DNA of 64,000 nucleotides from Chryseobacterium carnipullorum (GCF_900142785.1 NZ_FRCD01000004.1:186001-250000), one strand, 5' to 3'; numbered from the stretch's first letter, positions 18,724 to 28,155 are shown. Numbers and translations are program-made. The notes: generated by a model from the letters alone, not told the origin.

Positions 18724-19335
18724 TTAGCCTCCGAATTTTTCTGCGTAATCTTTTTGAGAAGCTACAATCACTTTTCTGGCGTGCTCAGCTCCGTATACCT
18801 CGTGAATTCTGCATTTTGCAGGCTCATCCGGTAAATTTTTATAAGTTAGGAAGTAGTGCATTAATCTTTTAACCTCTGCTTCAGGAAGCTCAGCGATATC
18901 TCTGAAATGTCCGAATGCGTGGTCACCGATCATTACTGCAACGATTTTATCATCAGCTTCCCCACCATCAATCATTTTGAATCCACCGATTGGAATCGCT
19001 TCCATTAATAATCCTCCGGAATGGATATTGTGAGAGCTTAATACACAAATATCAAGCGGATCATGATCTCCTTCCGTTACATCATCAGCTCCAGCTTCAA
19101 CAGCCAGTTTCATTACTTCATTGTGGCAATAGGTTCTTGGAACAAATCCATATAAAGCGGGGATGATATTGGAAAATTTCTGAGGTCTGTCTACCTTTAA
19201 AAATCCTGTTTCTTTATCTACTTCATATTTAATGGTATCTGAAGGAACGATTTCCACGAATACGTTGACAACATTTGGCGCATCTTCTCCTGCAGAAACC
19301 CCATGCCATGGATGTGCTTTAAAATTTGGAATCAT
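18724..19335 (-). CDS. ppa: Soluble inorganic pyrophosphatase (family I)
   Basis: This 203-aa cytosolic enzyme hydrolyses PPi to phosphate and pulls biosynthetic reactions forward. Family I features are present: EIVPSDTIKYEVDKETG, the YGFVPRTYC segment, and the metal-binding signature DHDPLDICVL with its three Asp residues. The later stretch KIVAVMIGDHAFG is the substrate region. A second, membrane-bound pyrophosphatase (hppA) is encoded 2 kb away, so the cell can either waste or conserve PPi energy. The small membrane-protein gene at 19353 lies 17 bp upstream on the same strand. Confidence 0.95.
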   Translation of the reverse strand: MIPNFKAHPWHGVSAGEDAPNVVNVFVEIVPSDTIKYEVDKETGFLKVDRPQKFSNIIPALYGFVPRTYCHNEVMKLAVEAGADDVTEGDHDPLDICVLSSHNIHSGGLLMEAIPIGGFKMIDGGEADDKIVAVMIGDHAFGHFRDIAELPEAEVKRLMHYFLTYKNLPDEPAKCRIHEVYGAEHARKVIVASQKDYAEKFGG

Positions 19336-19352
19336 TATTTATCTGTTATTTT

Positions 19353-19865
19353 TTAAGTTATAATTAAAATTTCTCTTCTAAGGTCTTCTATTGTGGCAGC
19401 AATATAGTCATCGCTTTCCATATAATTCATGATGAAAATGGTTTTGAATTCTTCAAGATCGGCATTTCCATTCAGTCCGTCATAAGTTTTGTGAAGTAGG
19501 TCTATTAAAGCATTCTTAGAATCCACAATGTTTTTCCATGAAGCTTTTGTAATATACAGCTGTTGTGAAGAATTGTATTCAAACTCATCATTGATAGTCT
19601 TTTCGGTCAGAAAGATGAATTCATGAGCTGCAAGATCTTTATCAAACTTCTGAATAATATTTGACGGTTTTATTCTTTCTAAAAAGAGCGTCATCCTTTC
19701 ATAGGAATGGGCCTTATTTTCAGCATTGGATTTTACAGAAAGAAGCTTGATCTCCTGATTTTTAAGGGTAATGTAAGAATGTACAAATTGTCTGAGCAAA
19801 ACCAGAAAAGGTATTGCGATAATCAATGCAAAAGCATACGGTAAATATCCTGAAAAACTAGTCAT
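19353..19865 (-). CDS. Single-pass membrane protein of unknown function
   Basis: I do not recognise this family. The start is set at the ATG at 19863-19865 (170 aa, MTSFSGYLPYAFALI), because the longer reading needs a TTG codon. One membrane helix spans about residues 8-27 and is followed by a lysine/glutamate-rich, probably coiled-coil segment (LKNQEIKLLSVKSNAENKAH). A helical soluble domain with a possible DxxA-type core follows (FDKDLAAHEFIFLTEKTINDE). The layout suggests a membrane-anchored cytoplasmic protein. It lies between a polytopic membrane protein gene and ppa, all on the minus strand, and is probably co-transcribed with them. Confidence 0.65.
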   Translation of the reverse strand: MTSFSGYLPYAFALIIAIPFLVLLRQFVHSYITLKNQEIKLLSVKSNAENKAHSYERMTLFLERIKPSNIIQKFDKDLAAHEFIFLTEKTINDEFEYNSSQQLYITKASWKNIVDSKNALIDLLHKTYDGLNGNADLEEFKTIFIMNYMESDDYIAATIEDLRREILIIT

Positions 19866-19889
19866 AATTTTAGACCGCAAAATTACTAA

Positions 19890-21059
19890 TTATTTTCCGG
19901 CTTCTAAAGAGTTTTTAAATATATCGGTCTTAGAATTCTGAATGTAGATGAGAGACAGTATAATGATGAGATAAAAACCAATCATCATCCTGTTCGCCAA
20001 ACTGGGAAAAACAAGGAATCTTAGAAATACAGAGGCATAAATGGCACCGAAAAACAGACATTGCGCCCAGCTTTTTTTACTGCTCACTGAAAATTTATTA
20101 GCTAAAATAACGACAATGAATAATAGCAGTAACGGAAAATAGGAACCATTGAAGTCAAGCATTATAGTCTTCTTGATAAAATTGAAATAGTCCGGAAAAT
20201 AAAATGGATCGGGATTCGATATTGGATAAATCTGAACTTTTGTAAACTGATTCATAAATAAAGTGGACCAGGAAATCTGGTTGAAATACTGGATCAGAAA
20301 GAAGGAAAGAAAAACATAACCATAAGATAGAAATAGTTTTACCGTTGTAATCTGAAGGCTGTTTTTAAAAAAATAAGCCAGGATATAAAAAAATGAGTAT
20401 AAAATGAAATATTCAGGTCTTGTTAAAATACACAGCATGGCAAAAACCGTAGCAGCAAGATGATTCTTTCTGACCATAAACACATATAAGCTTAGTAACA
20501 ATAATAAACAGGATAAACTGTCTGCCGAAGCATGCCTGCTGGCTTCCAGAAGAGGTTTGAACAGGGAAATTAAGATCGTTATGATGAATGCTAAAGGATA
20601 ATTTTTTATCGTTTTAATCAGGTAACAGAATACTAAAATCAGGATCAGAACATAAGAAACAATTGAGGTTAAAAATACGGAAGTTGTAATTTTAAAACCT
20701 AATTTAAAGAACATCAGATTAACAAAATTATAAAAAGGTTTTACAGAAAACAGCTGCAGTTCTTCTCCGTAAGCTTTTGGATTTTCTGAAAGAACTTTAT
20801 AATAGGTATTCTCGCCTTTTGCAATTTCTTCATCCTGAGGAGTGATGCCGAAAAGTTTGGGATTGGTTCCTTTCAGTTCATTATATACCTTTTTGTGGAT
20901 ATCCTCTATTTTCATATCGGGATATTCTGCTTTATAGATTAGACCTGCATAAGCCTCAAGATCTACATTGTAATACTGATGGGTATACAAATACCACGAC
21001 ATCACACATAAATAGATTGAAAAAATAAAAACAAGAATATTTCTGTTTTTCATTTGCAT
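19890..21059 (-). CDS. Polytopic membrane protein, GT-C glycosyltransferase-like (uncertain)
   Basis: This 389-aa protein has about nine or ten hydrophobic helices. The first (residues about 7-24) is followed by a long polar loop of about 90 residues that begins with an acidic NVDLEAY segment. GT-C glycosyltransferases and mannosyltransferase-like proteins share this arrangement (helix, then an acidic extracytoplasmic loop, then many helices). FKPLLEASRHASADSLS and ILTRPEYF recall the conserved internal segments of that class. No exact family is recognised. Neighbouring genes encode a PhyH dioxygenase and a FemAB-like protein, so an envelope-modification role is possible. A TACTTTTG box lies 24 nt upstream. 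Confidence 0.55.
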   Translation of the reverse strand: MQMKNRNILVFIFSIYLCVMSWYLYTHQYYNVDLEAYAGLIYKAEYPDMKIEDIHKKVYNELKGTNPKLFGITPQDEEIAKGENTYYKVLSENPKAYGEELQLFSVKPFYNFVNLMFFKLGFKITTSVFLTSIVSYVLILILVFCYLIKTIKNYPLAFIITILISLFKPLLEASRHASADSLSCLLLLLSLYVFMVRKNHLAATVFAMLCILTRPEYFILYSFFYILAYFFKNSLQITTVKLFLSYGYVFLSFFLIQYFNQISWSTLFMNQFTKVQIYPISNPDPFYFPDYFNFIKKTIMLDFNGSYFPLLLLFIVVILANKFSVSSKKSWAQCLFFGAIYASVFLRFLVFPSLANRMMIGFYLIIILSLIYIQNSKTDIFKNSLEAGK

Positions 21060-21154
21060 TTTTGTTTTGTTCTGTAAGAATGCAAAAGTAAAAAAACTAT
21101 TTGTTCAGCCGTTATTATTATTCAACTTATTATTTTGCGAGAAAAAGACAGGCA

Positions 21155-22087
21155 TTATAACTGGAATAATGCAGGTCGCTGAGTCACTTCATGATAACAT
21201 ACACTGTTTTCATCAAAAAAGTGATATACCAGACTTTTCCTTGTTTTGTTTTTATCTGTATGAGGCTCGCCACCGTGAAGGATATTGGCGTGCCATATGA
21301 GCATATCTCCTTTTTTAGCCCTGAAAATCTCTTTTTTTAAACCCAGTTCCTTTACCTTACCATCTAAAAATTCTTCATAAGCCCGATAGCTCTTTTTTCC
21401 AATCCTCAATGCGTCCCCTTCATTCTCATAATCAGAATTCAGAAAATAAGGAAGTTTATGACTTCCTGGTATATAGTGAAGTGCACCATTGGTCTCATCC
21501 ACATCTTCCAAAGCAATCCATACTCCCAGAAGTCCGCCAAGCGGATAGGTGGTCATATGAATACTGTCTGAATGTGTTTTTTGCTGGCTTCCGTTGATAA
21601 AATTAATACTTTGAAAAAGCTTCGCCTGACCATCCAATAGTACGGAAAGAAAGTCCAGAAGGTTTTTATTGTTTCCTATATTTTTAATAATCTCAGAATG
21701 ATGGATGGCAAACATGAGTTTTCCGCCATAAATAAATTTCAGCGTCCCATTTTGCATAAGCTTTTCAATTTCATTATTGATCTTATCTGCATCATCTGTA
21801 CTGATAAAATTCCTTAAGATCATATATCCGTTATCATCGTAGTGTAAGGCACTTTCTTTATTTTCAGCAGTTAAACCTTTGAAAAATTCGGTATTAACCA
21901 TTTTTTCATGAGTAATGGTTCTTTCGGAAGCCGGAAGATGCGCAAAATCAGAACTGGAAATACTGGAAAAGTATTTTTTGTTGACTCCATATTTTTTGTA
22001 TAAAGGAATATTATGCTGTAACTTTTTCTTGTTAAAAAAATTATAAATGATATAGGGCAGTTTATAATGACGGATCTGCTTTAGCAT
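21155..22087 (-). CDS. Phytanoyl-CoA dioxygenase (PhyH) family protein
   Basis: This is an Fe(II)/2-oxoglutarate oxygenase of 310 aa. The metal-binding HxD is H172-S-D174, the distal histidine is H271 in NILHGGEPH, and R283 following it would bind 2-oxoglutarate. The central segments LGVWIALEDVDETNGALHY and PGSHKLPYF are diagnostic of PhyH. The substrate is unknown; bacterial members hydroxylate lipids, amino acids or small metabolites. The N-terminal 60 residues are basic and unlike the core. Its gene lies between the GT-C-like protein and the FemAB-like protein on the same strand. Confidence 0.9.
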   Translation of the reverse strand: MLKQIRHYKLPYIIYNFFNKKKLQHNIPLYKKYGVNKKYFSSISSSDFAHLPASERTITHEKMVNTEFFKGLTAENKESALHYDDNGYMILRNFISTDDADKINNEIEKLMQNGTLKFIYGGKLMFAIHHSEIIKNIGNNKNLLDFLSVLLDGQAKLFQSINFINGSQQKTHSDSIHMTTYPLGGLLGVWIALEDVDETNGALHYIPGSHKLPYFLNSDYENEGDALRIGKKSYRAYEEFLDGKVKELGLKKEIFRAKKGDMLIWHANILHGGEPHTDKNKTRKSLVYHFFDENSVCYHEVTQRPALFQL

Positions 22088-22179
22088 GGCTGAAATGTTA
22101 GTATTAAATACTTGATAAAGGTAACAAATATTATTTAATTAAAACCATTCTAAATAACGGTTTACATATGATAATAATC

Positions 22180-23091
22180 CTAAAAAAACTTTCCTCTCAT
22201 CATAAGTGATGCAAAATTTTTGACAAGAGCCTTTTTTGAGTTATCAATTACCGCATAGGGCTTCAATTCTGGTCTGAAACCTCTAAAAAACTCTTCAATA
22301 CTTGGAAGATTTCCTCCTTCAAAATCAAAAATATAGTTTTCTATATTTTCTTTGATGACATGGTCTATCAGTGTAGATGCCCCTGCCATCTTAATATATT
22401 TTTTATCATTAAATGTTCCTAAGAGAGCAATCGTATCATAATCTGAATAGGTGGCGATCATATTCGTAATTTCATTGTGAAAATAAAAAGCAAAGAATTT
22501 CAGATATTTTAATGAATAGAATGCCTCCAACGTTTTCAGTAAAGCGACTGAATCATGTTCCTTATCCAGTCCTACTACATTTTCCCTTATAAACTTTTCT
22601 GCTTTCGGATAGCTTATCTCTTTTATTGCTGAATTTTCCAGTACTTCATCATCCAAGCGTAATTTTCTTTTTCTTTTTGGCGAATACTTAGCAAAAACTT
22701 CAGTATAATTACCCGGATATAAAAGAAAATTTTTCTTGGTGTCTAATTTGGATTCAAAGCTGTTGGTTTCGTTAAAATAGTAAACTTTGACGAGATAGTT
22801 TTTTTGAAGAAAGTGAAGGAACCTCTCATTCATCTTCTGATCATCTTTTGCTGAAAAGACCCCAAGTTGCTGGCACATCAGAGGATTGTGGACTATTTTG
22901 ATCCTTTTTTTGGAGATAAAAGGAACAGGCATTACCGCTTCATAGTCCTTGTATACTAAAACATCCCATTGTTTATTGGCTGTCACATCTAAGAAATCTT
23001 TTGATGCTGAGTATTTTCTTTGTTCTGAATTTTCGAGACAGTCAGCATATTTCTTAAAATCGATCTCTTTATATTTCAATCTTCTAATCAT
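22180..23091 (-). CDS. FemAB/GNAT-like acyltransferase (PF13480-type), probable
   Basis: This 303-aa protein has the two-lobed GNAT arrangement of FemAB-like or BioF2-like transferases. The clearest sign is the C-terminal FDFEGGNLPSIEEFFRGFRPE, which matches the DFEGSxxxGIxxFFxxFG block of that group. Other recognisable stretches are AVMPVPF near the N-terminus and the KFFAFYFHNEITNMIATY strand pair. Members attach amino acids to cell-wall or lipid substrates or make related amide bonds. Its start overlaps the radC stop by 4 nt (ATGA), so it is translated directly after RadC. A terminator is not evident. Confidence 0.65.
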   Translation of the reverse strand: MIRRLKYKEIDFKKYADCLENSEQRKYSASKDFLDVTANKQWDVLVYKDYEAVMPVPFISKKRIKIVHNPLMCQQLGVFSAKDDQKMNERFLHFLQKNYLVKVYYFNETNSFESKLDTKKNFLLYPGNYTEVFAKYSPKRKRKLRLDDEVLENSAIKEISYPKAEKFIRENVVGLDKEHDSVALLKTLEAFYSLKYLKFFAFYFHNEITNMIATYSDYDTIALLGTFNDKKYIKMAGASTLIDHVIKENIENYIFDFEGGNLPSIEEFFRGFRPELKPYAVIDNSKKALVKNFASLMMRGKFF

Positions 23092-23765
23092 AATAATCCT
23101 TCATCTGAGAAACTAAAATAGGTGTCGTGCGTAACAATCACATGATCCAGAAGCTGGATGCTTAATGTTTTTCCGGCTTCTTTTATTTTTTGGGTAATTC
23201 CCATATCTTCTTTGCTGGGTTTCAAACTTCCTGAAGGATGATTGTGGGCAATGATAATTCCAGTAGAGAAATGATCCAGAGCAGTTTTAAATAAAACTCT
23301 CACATCTACTACAGACTGGCTGATCCCGCCTTGTGTCAACTGTGAGACATGAATCACTTTATTGCTCTGATTCAGAAACATCGCCCAAAACTCTTCGGTC
23401 CTTAAGTCTGAAAGTTTATTTTTAAGGATAAAATAAACATCCTTGCTGTTGGAAATAACGGGTTTCTCAGGGATTTCCTGAACAGCTCTCCTTTTTCCTA
23501 TTTCTAATGCTGCAATAATAGAAAGAGCTTTTACTTCTCCTATTCCTTTGAATTTCATCAGTTCTTTACTGGAAAGAAGGCTCAGCTGATGCCAACTGTT
23601 ATTTACTGATGATAGAATTTTTCTTGCCAGCTCCAATGCACTCTCCTCTCTGCTTCCGCTTCCCATAATAATTGCCAGAAGTTCAGAATCAGAAAGTGAA
23701 CTTTTACCTTTCTGTAAAAATTTCTCTCGGGGTCTGTCGTCTTTAGCAAGTAATTTTATGGTCAT
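23088..23765 (-). CDS. radC: RadC-like JAB/MPN domain protein
   Basis: This 225-aa protein has an N-terminal helix-hairpin-helix segment (KFKGIGEVKALSI, about 71-83) and a C-terminal JAB domain with the metal motif H174-N-H176 through D187 in HNHPSGSLKPSKED. The historical DNA-repair assignment of RadC is doubtful, and the biochemical role remains unknown. It belongs to a run of minus-strand genes and overlaps the downstream FemAB-like gene by 4 nt. The protein is complete and of normal size. Confidence 0.93.
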   Translation of the reverse strand: MTIKLLAKDDRPREKFLQKGKSSLSDSELLAIIMGSGSREESALELARKILSSVNNSWHQLSLLSSKELMKFKGIGEVKALSIIAALEIGKRRAVQEIPEKPVISNSKDVYFILKNKLSDLRTEEFWAMFLNQSNKVIHVSQLTQGGISQSVVDVRVLFKTALDHFSTGIIIAHNHPSGSLKPSKEDMGITQKIKEAGKTLSIQLLDHVIVTHDTYFSFSDEGLL

Positions 23766-23823
23766 CTTTTGGAGATTAGAGATTAAGTTACAATTATATA
23801 GATTTTAAATCATTTGGATAAAT

Positions 23824-24402
23824 TTAATAAAATGCATACATGATAACAGGCTGTTTTGAATGGTCCAGGTATTGAGCCGTTTGAATCAGTGCATTATGAG
23901 AAAGCATAGGACATCCTAAACTCAAACATGCAGGATTTCGTGATTCCTGATCCGGAACACATCCTAATGAATGCAACACGATGGCACGCTCCATAGCATT
24001 ACTGTTCCCGGTATCCAGCCCCCTGAGCCTGTAAGCTTTTCCGAATTTCCCGTTATAACTATTCAGAATTTCATACTTTCCCAATGAAGACTGATAGGAG
24101 CCTTCTGTATTACTGAACTGAAGAGCATCTGAATTCTTAATCACCGAACCTGAACCATGAGAAACAATTGCCTTTTGTAATAGTTTATTATTTTTCAGAT
24201 CATACACAAAGTATCTGTATTTTCCAGAATATATTTTAAAATTAATAAAAACAGCGATATCCTGATTGTAATTTTTACCTTTTAAAAAATGTTTAAGTTC
24301 CAAAACTTTTACGGCCGGAAGAATCTCAGACAAACTGTTTTCCTGGGACTCAGCTTTAGAGCAGGAAATAATAAAAAGGAACAGGAAAATAAACTTTTTC
24401 AT
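23824..24402 (-). CDS. Murein L,D-transpeptidase catalytic-domain family lipoprotein
   Basis: This is a 192-aa lipoprotein with the signal MKKFIFLFLFIISC (Cys14 lipidated). The mature part matches the YkuD_2-type L,D-transpeptidase-like family. It carries SHGSG, the RLRGLDTGNSNAMERAIVLHS block and the cysteine-rich ending GCVPDQ ... LSLGCPMLS, in which HSLGC / LSLGCPM supply the catalytic His and Cys. It probably acts on peptidoglycan cross-links in the periplasm. It lies 16 bp downstream of the LolD-like ATPase gene on the same strand. Confidence 0.85.
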   Translation of the reverse strand: MKKFIFLFLFIISCSKAESQENSLSEILPAVKVLELKHFLKGKNYNQDIAVFINFKIYSGKYRYFVYDLKNNKLLQKAIVSHGSGSVIKNSDALQFSNTEGSYQSSLGKYEILNSYNGKFGKAYRLRGLDTGNSNAMERAIVLHSLGCVPDQESRNPACLSLGCPMLSHNALIQTAQYLDHSKQPVIMYAFY

Positions 24403-24418
24403 TAAGGTTAACAGGGAT

Positions 24419-25087
24419 TTATTCGATGATCATTCCATCTTTCATCACTAGTTTTCTGTCCGTGATTTCTGCAAGGTTCGGGTTGTGTGTTACAATGACA
24501 AACGTCTGGTTATATTTATCTCTCAGATCAAAAAATAATCTGTGAAGATCATCCGCATTCTTTGAGTCTAAGTTTCCCGTAGGCTCATCCGCAAAAATAA
24601 TTTTTGGAGAATTGATCAAAGCTCTTGCTACTGCTACCCTTTGCGCTTCCCCTCCTGATAACTGGTTGGGTTTATGGTTCAGTCTCTGCTCTATTTTAAG
24701 GTCTTCAAATAAAGCATAGGCTTTCTCTAAGGCCTCTTTTTCATTCGCTCCTCCTATTTTGGTAGGAAGCAATACATTTTCTAAAGCGGTAAACTCAGGA
24801 AGAAGCTGATGAAACTGAAATACGAAACCAATATTGTGGTTTCTGAATTTTGAGAGCTCCTTATCATTCATATTAATGAAAGATTCTCCTGCAATGCTAA
24901 TTTCCGTATTATACTTACTGGAATTGCTTGGATGATCCAAAGTTCCTAAAATCTGAAGCAATGTAGACTTTCCTGCTCCAGATTCGCCTACAATAGAAAC
25001 CACTTCACCTGTTTTAATGTGAATATCAACTCCCTTCAGTACTTCTAAATTTCCATAAGATTTATGGATATTACTTGCTTTAATCAT
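24419..25087 (-). CDS. lolD: ABC transporter ATP-binding protein, LolD-like
   Basis: This is a 222-aa ATPase subunit. Walker [10 protein letters not shown] begins at residue 34, the Q-loop is in [12 protein letters not shown], the signature is [10 protein letters not shown] and Walker B is [12 protein letters not shown]. The [17 protein letters not shown] stretch is characteristic of the LolD/MacB branch, which powers lipoprotein release or efflux. No permease (LolC/E-like) gene is adjacent, so the partner must be encoded elsewhere. It is first in a tight pair with the L,D-transpeptidase-like lipoprotein gene, a plausible link to envelope maintenance. Confidence 0.85.
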   Translation of the reverse strand: MIKASNIHKSYGNLEVLKGVDIHIKTGEVVSIVGESGAGKSTLLQILGTLDHPSNSSKYNTEISIAGESFINMNDKELSKFRNHNIGFVFQFHQLLPEFTALENVLLPTKIGGANEKEALEKAYALFEDLKIEQRLNHKPNQLSGGEAQRVAVARALINSPKIIFADEPTGNLDSKNADDLHRLFFDLRDKYNQTFVIVTHNPNLAEITDRKLVMKDGMIIE

Positions 25088-25203
25088 GATTCAAAAATAG
25101 TAATTTGATTTTAAAATTCAGTCATAAAACTGATATGTTGGCAATATTTTTAAGCAGCATAAAACTACACAAAGAGGGTATTTTAAAAGGAGTAATGTTT
25201 AGA

Positions 25204-25211
25204 TAGATTTG
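25204..25211 (+). promoter_or_regulatory. -7 box upstream of the orphan 388-aa protein
   Basis: TAGATTTG matches TAnnTTTG fully and lies 58 nt before the ATG. No matching -33 TTG was found. Confidence 0.3.
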
Positions 25212-25269
25212 AATATCGTTATAACGGAAGTACAAAATTTTACATTCCAACTAAAAAACAGAAAATAAA

Positions 25270-26436
25270 ATGCTAAAAACAAATTTCGAAACAAAAATTG
25301 ATTTTACGGAAAGAAAAATTCAAGAGTTTCTTTTTGACAAAAACCAACAGAATTACCAGAGGAGTCCAACTGCTAAAAGCGGATTTTTTTATTCCAATGA
25401 TAAGGTTGCCAATGATCATACGATTAATGCATCCTATAAACAGAAAGTAAAATATTCTGTACGGGAATTCTGGTGTGTTATACAAAATAATATATCGGTA
25501 CAAAATAATCCGATCACTATTGTATACGAGCAGGAAGTAGATATTAATCCTGAATATCTGATCTATTTTAAAGAAGGAATGAGCGATGAATCCATTGCTT
25601 ATGCCAAAAACATTATCAGTCAGTATCGTTTTGATACCGGAATTGACGTTGAAGAATGGATAGAATCGAAGCTAAATATTTTATTAACAGAGGATATGTT
25701 CTATATAGAAACCTCATTAAATATCACAAAAACAGGAGATAGAATAGAGTTTAATACTGATCAGCGCTATGCATTTTTACGGGTATATCATCTCATTGAT
25801 GAAGATCTTGAAAAGCAGAAACCTGTAAAAAGTCAGGTTCATATCATCGATGACGGAGATCTTTCACACTGGCAAAAAGAATCTAAAACAAGGCTTGAAA
25901 AATTAAAATATGAAGAATTAATATTAGGTATTATTGAACCTAAGCAAGATCCTGCCATAAAAGAATACCCTGTAAATACTGCTATTCCTGAAGCGCAAAA
26001 AATTACTGACGTACTCTCTGCTATTTCAAGTTCACTGATTCCTTCAGATTGTGGAGTGATGAATTTTAAGACCATAAAATTATTGACTCTCTTTAATTTT
26101 CCTGAATTTAAAGTTGAAATGATCGACCATAGAATTAGAATCGGATGTTCGGATATTATTATAAGTCTGCCTGTGCTAAGGATAAGAAATGCCCAGATTG
26201 TTTTTTACATCTATTATTCGGTTCCTGATGATATCACCCAGGTTTTATTAAAAATAATGACTGTCTGTGCAACAAGAGCTGCCCTTGAAGCTGCTGTTTT
26301 AGGTGTTATAACCAGCAATCCTGCGGTGGCCATTGCTGTATTTAATAATCAATTTAAAAACTGTATTCAGCAGGAAGCCCTAAAATGTATAAATCCTGGG
26401 ATTATGACATTGAAAGAAACCGACGAATGGCATTAA
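25270..26436 (+). CDS. Protein of unknown function with C-terminal alanine-rich hydrophobic segment
   Basis: I do not recognise this 388-aa protein. It has no signal peptide. The N-terminal half is polar and mixed alpha/beta in pattern, with several strand-like stretches (NPITIVYEQEVDINPEYLIYF, EDMFYIETSLNITKTGDRIEF). A C-terminal segment of about 25 residues near 343-368 (RAALEAAVLGVITSNPAVAI) is hydrophobic enough for a membrane helix pair. It is followed by a short tail with cysteines (NCIQQEALKC) and a final ETDEWH. The gene is isolated, with its own -7 box, and converges on the PDH E2 gene with a shared terminator. It could be an effector or a membrane-inserting protein, but nothing proves it. 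Confidence 0.7.
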   Translation: MLKTNFETKIDFTERKIQEFLFDKNQQNYQRSPTAKSGFFYSNDKVANDHTINASYKQKVKYSVREFWCVIQNNISVQNNPITIVYEQEVDINPEYLIYFKEGMSDESIAYAKNIISQYRFDTGIDVEEWIESKLNILLTEDMFYIETSLNITKTGDRIEFNTDQRYAFLRVYHLIDEDLEKQKPVKSQVHIIDDGDLSHWQKESKTRLEKLKYEELILGIIEPKQDPAIKEYPVNTAIPEAQKITDVLSAISSSLIPSDCGVMNFKTIKLLTLFNFPEFKVEMIDHRIRIGCSDIIISLPVLRIRNAQIVFYIYYSVPDDITQVLLKIMTVCATRAALEAAVLGVITSNPAVAIAVFNNQFKNCIQQEALKCINPGIMTLKETDEWH

Positions 26437-26468
26437 GCCATCATAATCATTATATTTTTCAACACAAA

Positions 26469-26493
26469 AAAACCTCTCAAAATGAGAGGTTTT
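26469..26493. terminator. Bidirectional terminator between the orphan gene and PDH E2
   Basis: AAAACCTCTCA and TGAGAGGTTTT form an 11-bp stem with an AAA loop between two convergent genes. Confidence 0.88.
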
Positions 26494-26515
26494 ACTATTT
26501 GTATAATCCAGATTG

Positions 26516-28129
26516 TTACAGCAACAAAGTTAATGGACTTTCCAGATATGTTTTTAAAGTCTGTAAGAACTGAGCTCCGGTAGCACCGTCTACCACTCTG
26601 TGGTCACATGCTAATGAAAGCTTCATGATATTTCCTACTACGATCTGACCGTCTTTAACAATCGGTTTTTCAATGATTGCTCCTACTGAAAGGATCGCAG
26701 AGTTCGGCTGGTTGATGATACTTGTAAATGTTTCGATTCCGAACATACCCAGGTTTGAAACCGAGAATGTAGAACCTTCCATTTCATTGGCTTTAAGACC
26801 TTTATTTTTCGCTCTTGTCGCCATATCTTTTACCGCTGCAGAAATCTGAGTGTAGTTCATCTGATCTGTATTTTTAAGTACAGGAACTACTAATCCGTCA
26901 GGAATAGCTACTGCGACACCTACATTAATATTTCCTCTGTGGATCACCTTATCTCCTGCCCAGCTTGAATTCACCTGTGGATGTTTTCTTAAAGCCACTG
27001 CAGTCGCCTTAATGATCATATCATTGAAAGAGATTTTAGTATCCGGTAAAGAATTGATTTCTTTTCTGGCCTCAATCGCTTTATCCATATTGATCTCTAC
27101 CATCAGATAATAGTGAGGAGCAGAGAATTTACTTTCAGCAAGACGTTTTGCAATAATATTTCTTACCTGAGAGTTTGGTGTTTCTGTATCTTCACCCTGA
27201 ACAAAACTCAATGCCACCTGAGCTGCTGCCGGAGCAGAAGCTGCTGGCTGAGCCTGTGCCTGAGAAGGTTGATAGTTTTCAATATCTTTTTTAACGATTC
27301 TTCCGTTTTCTCCTGATCCATTCACGCTGTTGATATCAACACCTTTGTCCTGAGCCATTTTTTTAGCCAATGGAGAAATAGCTACTCTGTCTGAAGATGA
27401 AGAACTTACAGCAGGAGCTGCCTTTTCTTCTGCTTTAGCTTCGGTTTTCTGTTCTGCAGGCTTTTCAGTAGACTGAGCCGCTGCTTTTGGAGCACCTACC
27501 GCAGAAACATCTGTTCCTTCCGGACCGATAATCGCCAACACTGAATCTACAGGAGCCGCACCACCTTCTTCTACCCCTTGCTTCAATAGGATTCCATTGA
27601 ATTCAGATTCGAAATCCTGAACTGCTTTATCTGTTTCGATTTCAGCAAGAAGATCACCTTCTTTTACAGTATCGCCAACATTTTTATGCCATTTCGCCAC
27701 TTTACCTTCTGTCATTGTATCAGAAAGTCTTGGCATGGTAATAATTTCTACACCTGCAGGAACTTCTGCACTAGTCTGCTCAACACTGGTAGCGTTATTT
27801 TCTGTTTTCGATTCTTCTTCAGATTTTTTTTCTTCAGAACCTCCGGTAGCAGGAGCAGCAGCCCCACCGGTTAATCCTGAAATATCTTCCCCTTCATTTC
27901 CGATAATCGCTAAAACAGAGTCTACAGCAGCAGCAGATCCTTCTTCTACACCAATGTATAAAAGAGTTCCGTTTATCTCAGATTCGAAATCCTGAACAGC
28001 TTTATCTGTTTCAATTTCGGCTAAAATATCTCCTTCTTTTACTTTATCTCCTACGTTTTTATGCCATTTCGCCACTTTACCTTCCGTCATAGTGTCGGAA
28101 AGGCGGGGCATCGTAATTACTTCTGCCAT
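26516..28129 (-). CDS. pdhC: Pyruvate dehydrogenase complex E2, dihydrolipoamide acetyltransferase
   Basis: This 537-aa E2 subunit has two tandem lipoyl domains (residues about 1-77 and 128-205), each with the lipoylation motif EIETDKAVQDFESE. An Ala/Pro/Glu/Lys-rich linker follows, then a peripheral subunit-binding domain (VAISPLAKKMAQDKGVDI) and a C-terminal catalytic acetyltransferase domain ending in the active-site block ACDHRVVDGATGAQFLQ. It transfers acetyl groups from E1 to CoA. The gene lies 95 bp downstream of the E1 alpha gene on the same strand, and the gap carries a short inverted repeat. No E1 beta or E3 gene is present in the window. Confidence 0.95.
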   Translation of the reverse strand: MAEVITMPRLSDTMTEGKVAKWHKNVGDKVKEGDILAEIETDKAVQDFESEINGTLLYIGVEEGSAAAVDSVLAIIGNEGEDISGLTGGAAAPATGGSEEKKSEEESKTENNATSVEQTSAEVPAGVEIITMPRLSDTMTEGKVAKWHKNVGDTVKEGDLLAEIETDKAVQDFESEFNGILLKQGVEEGGAAPVDSVLAIIGPEGTDVSAVGAPKAAAQSTEKPAEQKTEAKAEEKAAPAVSSSSSDRVAISPLAKKMAQDKGVDINSVNGSGENGRIVKKDIENYQPSQAQAQPAASAPAAAQVALSFVQGEDTETPNSQVRNIIAKRLAESKFSAPHYYLMVEINMDKAIEARKEINSLPDTKISFNDMIIKATAVALRKHPQVNSSWAGDKVIHRGNINVGVAVAIPDGLVVPVLKNTDQMNYTQISAAVKDMATRAKNKGLKANEMEGSTFSVSNLGMFGIETFTSIINQPNSAILSVGAIIEKPIVKDGQIVVGNIMKLSLACDHRVVDGATGAQFLQTLKTYLESPLTLLL

Positions 28130-28155
28130 AATTTATTGTATTAATTTGTTAATGT

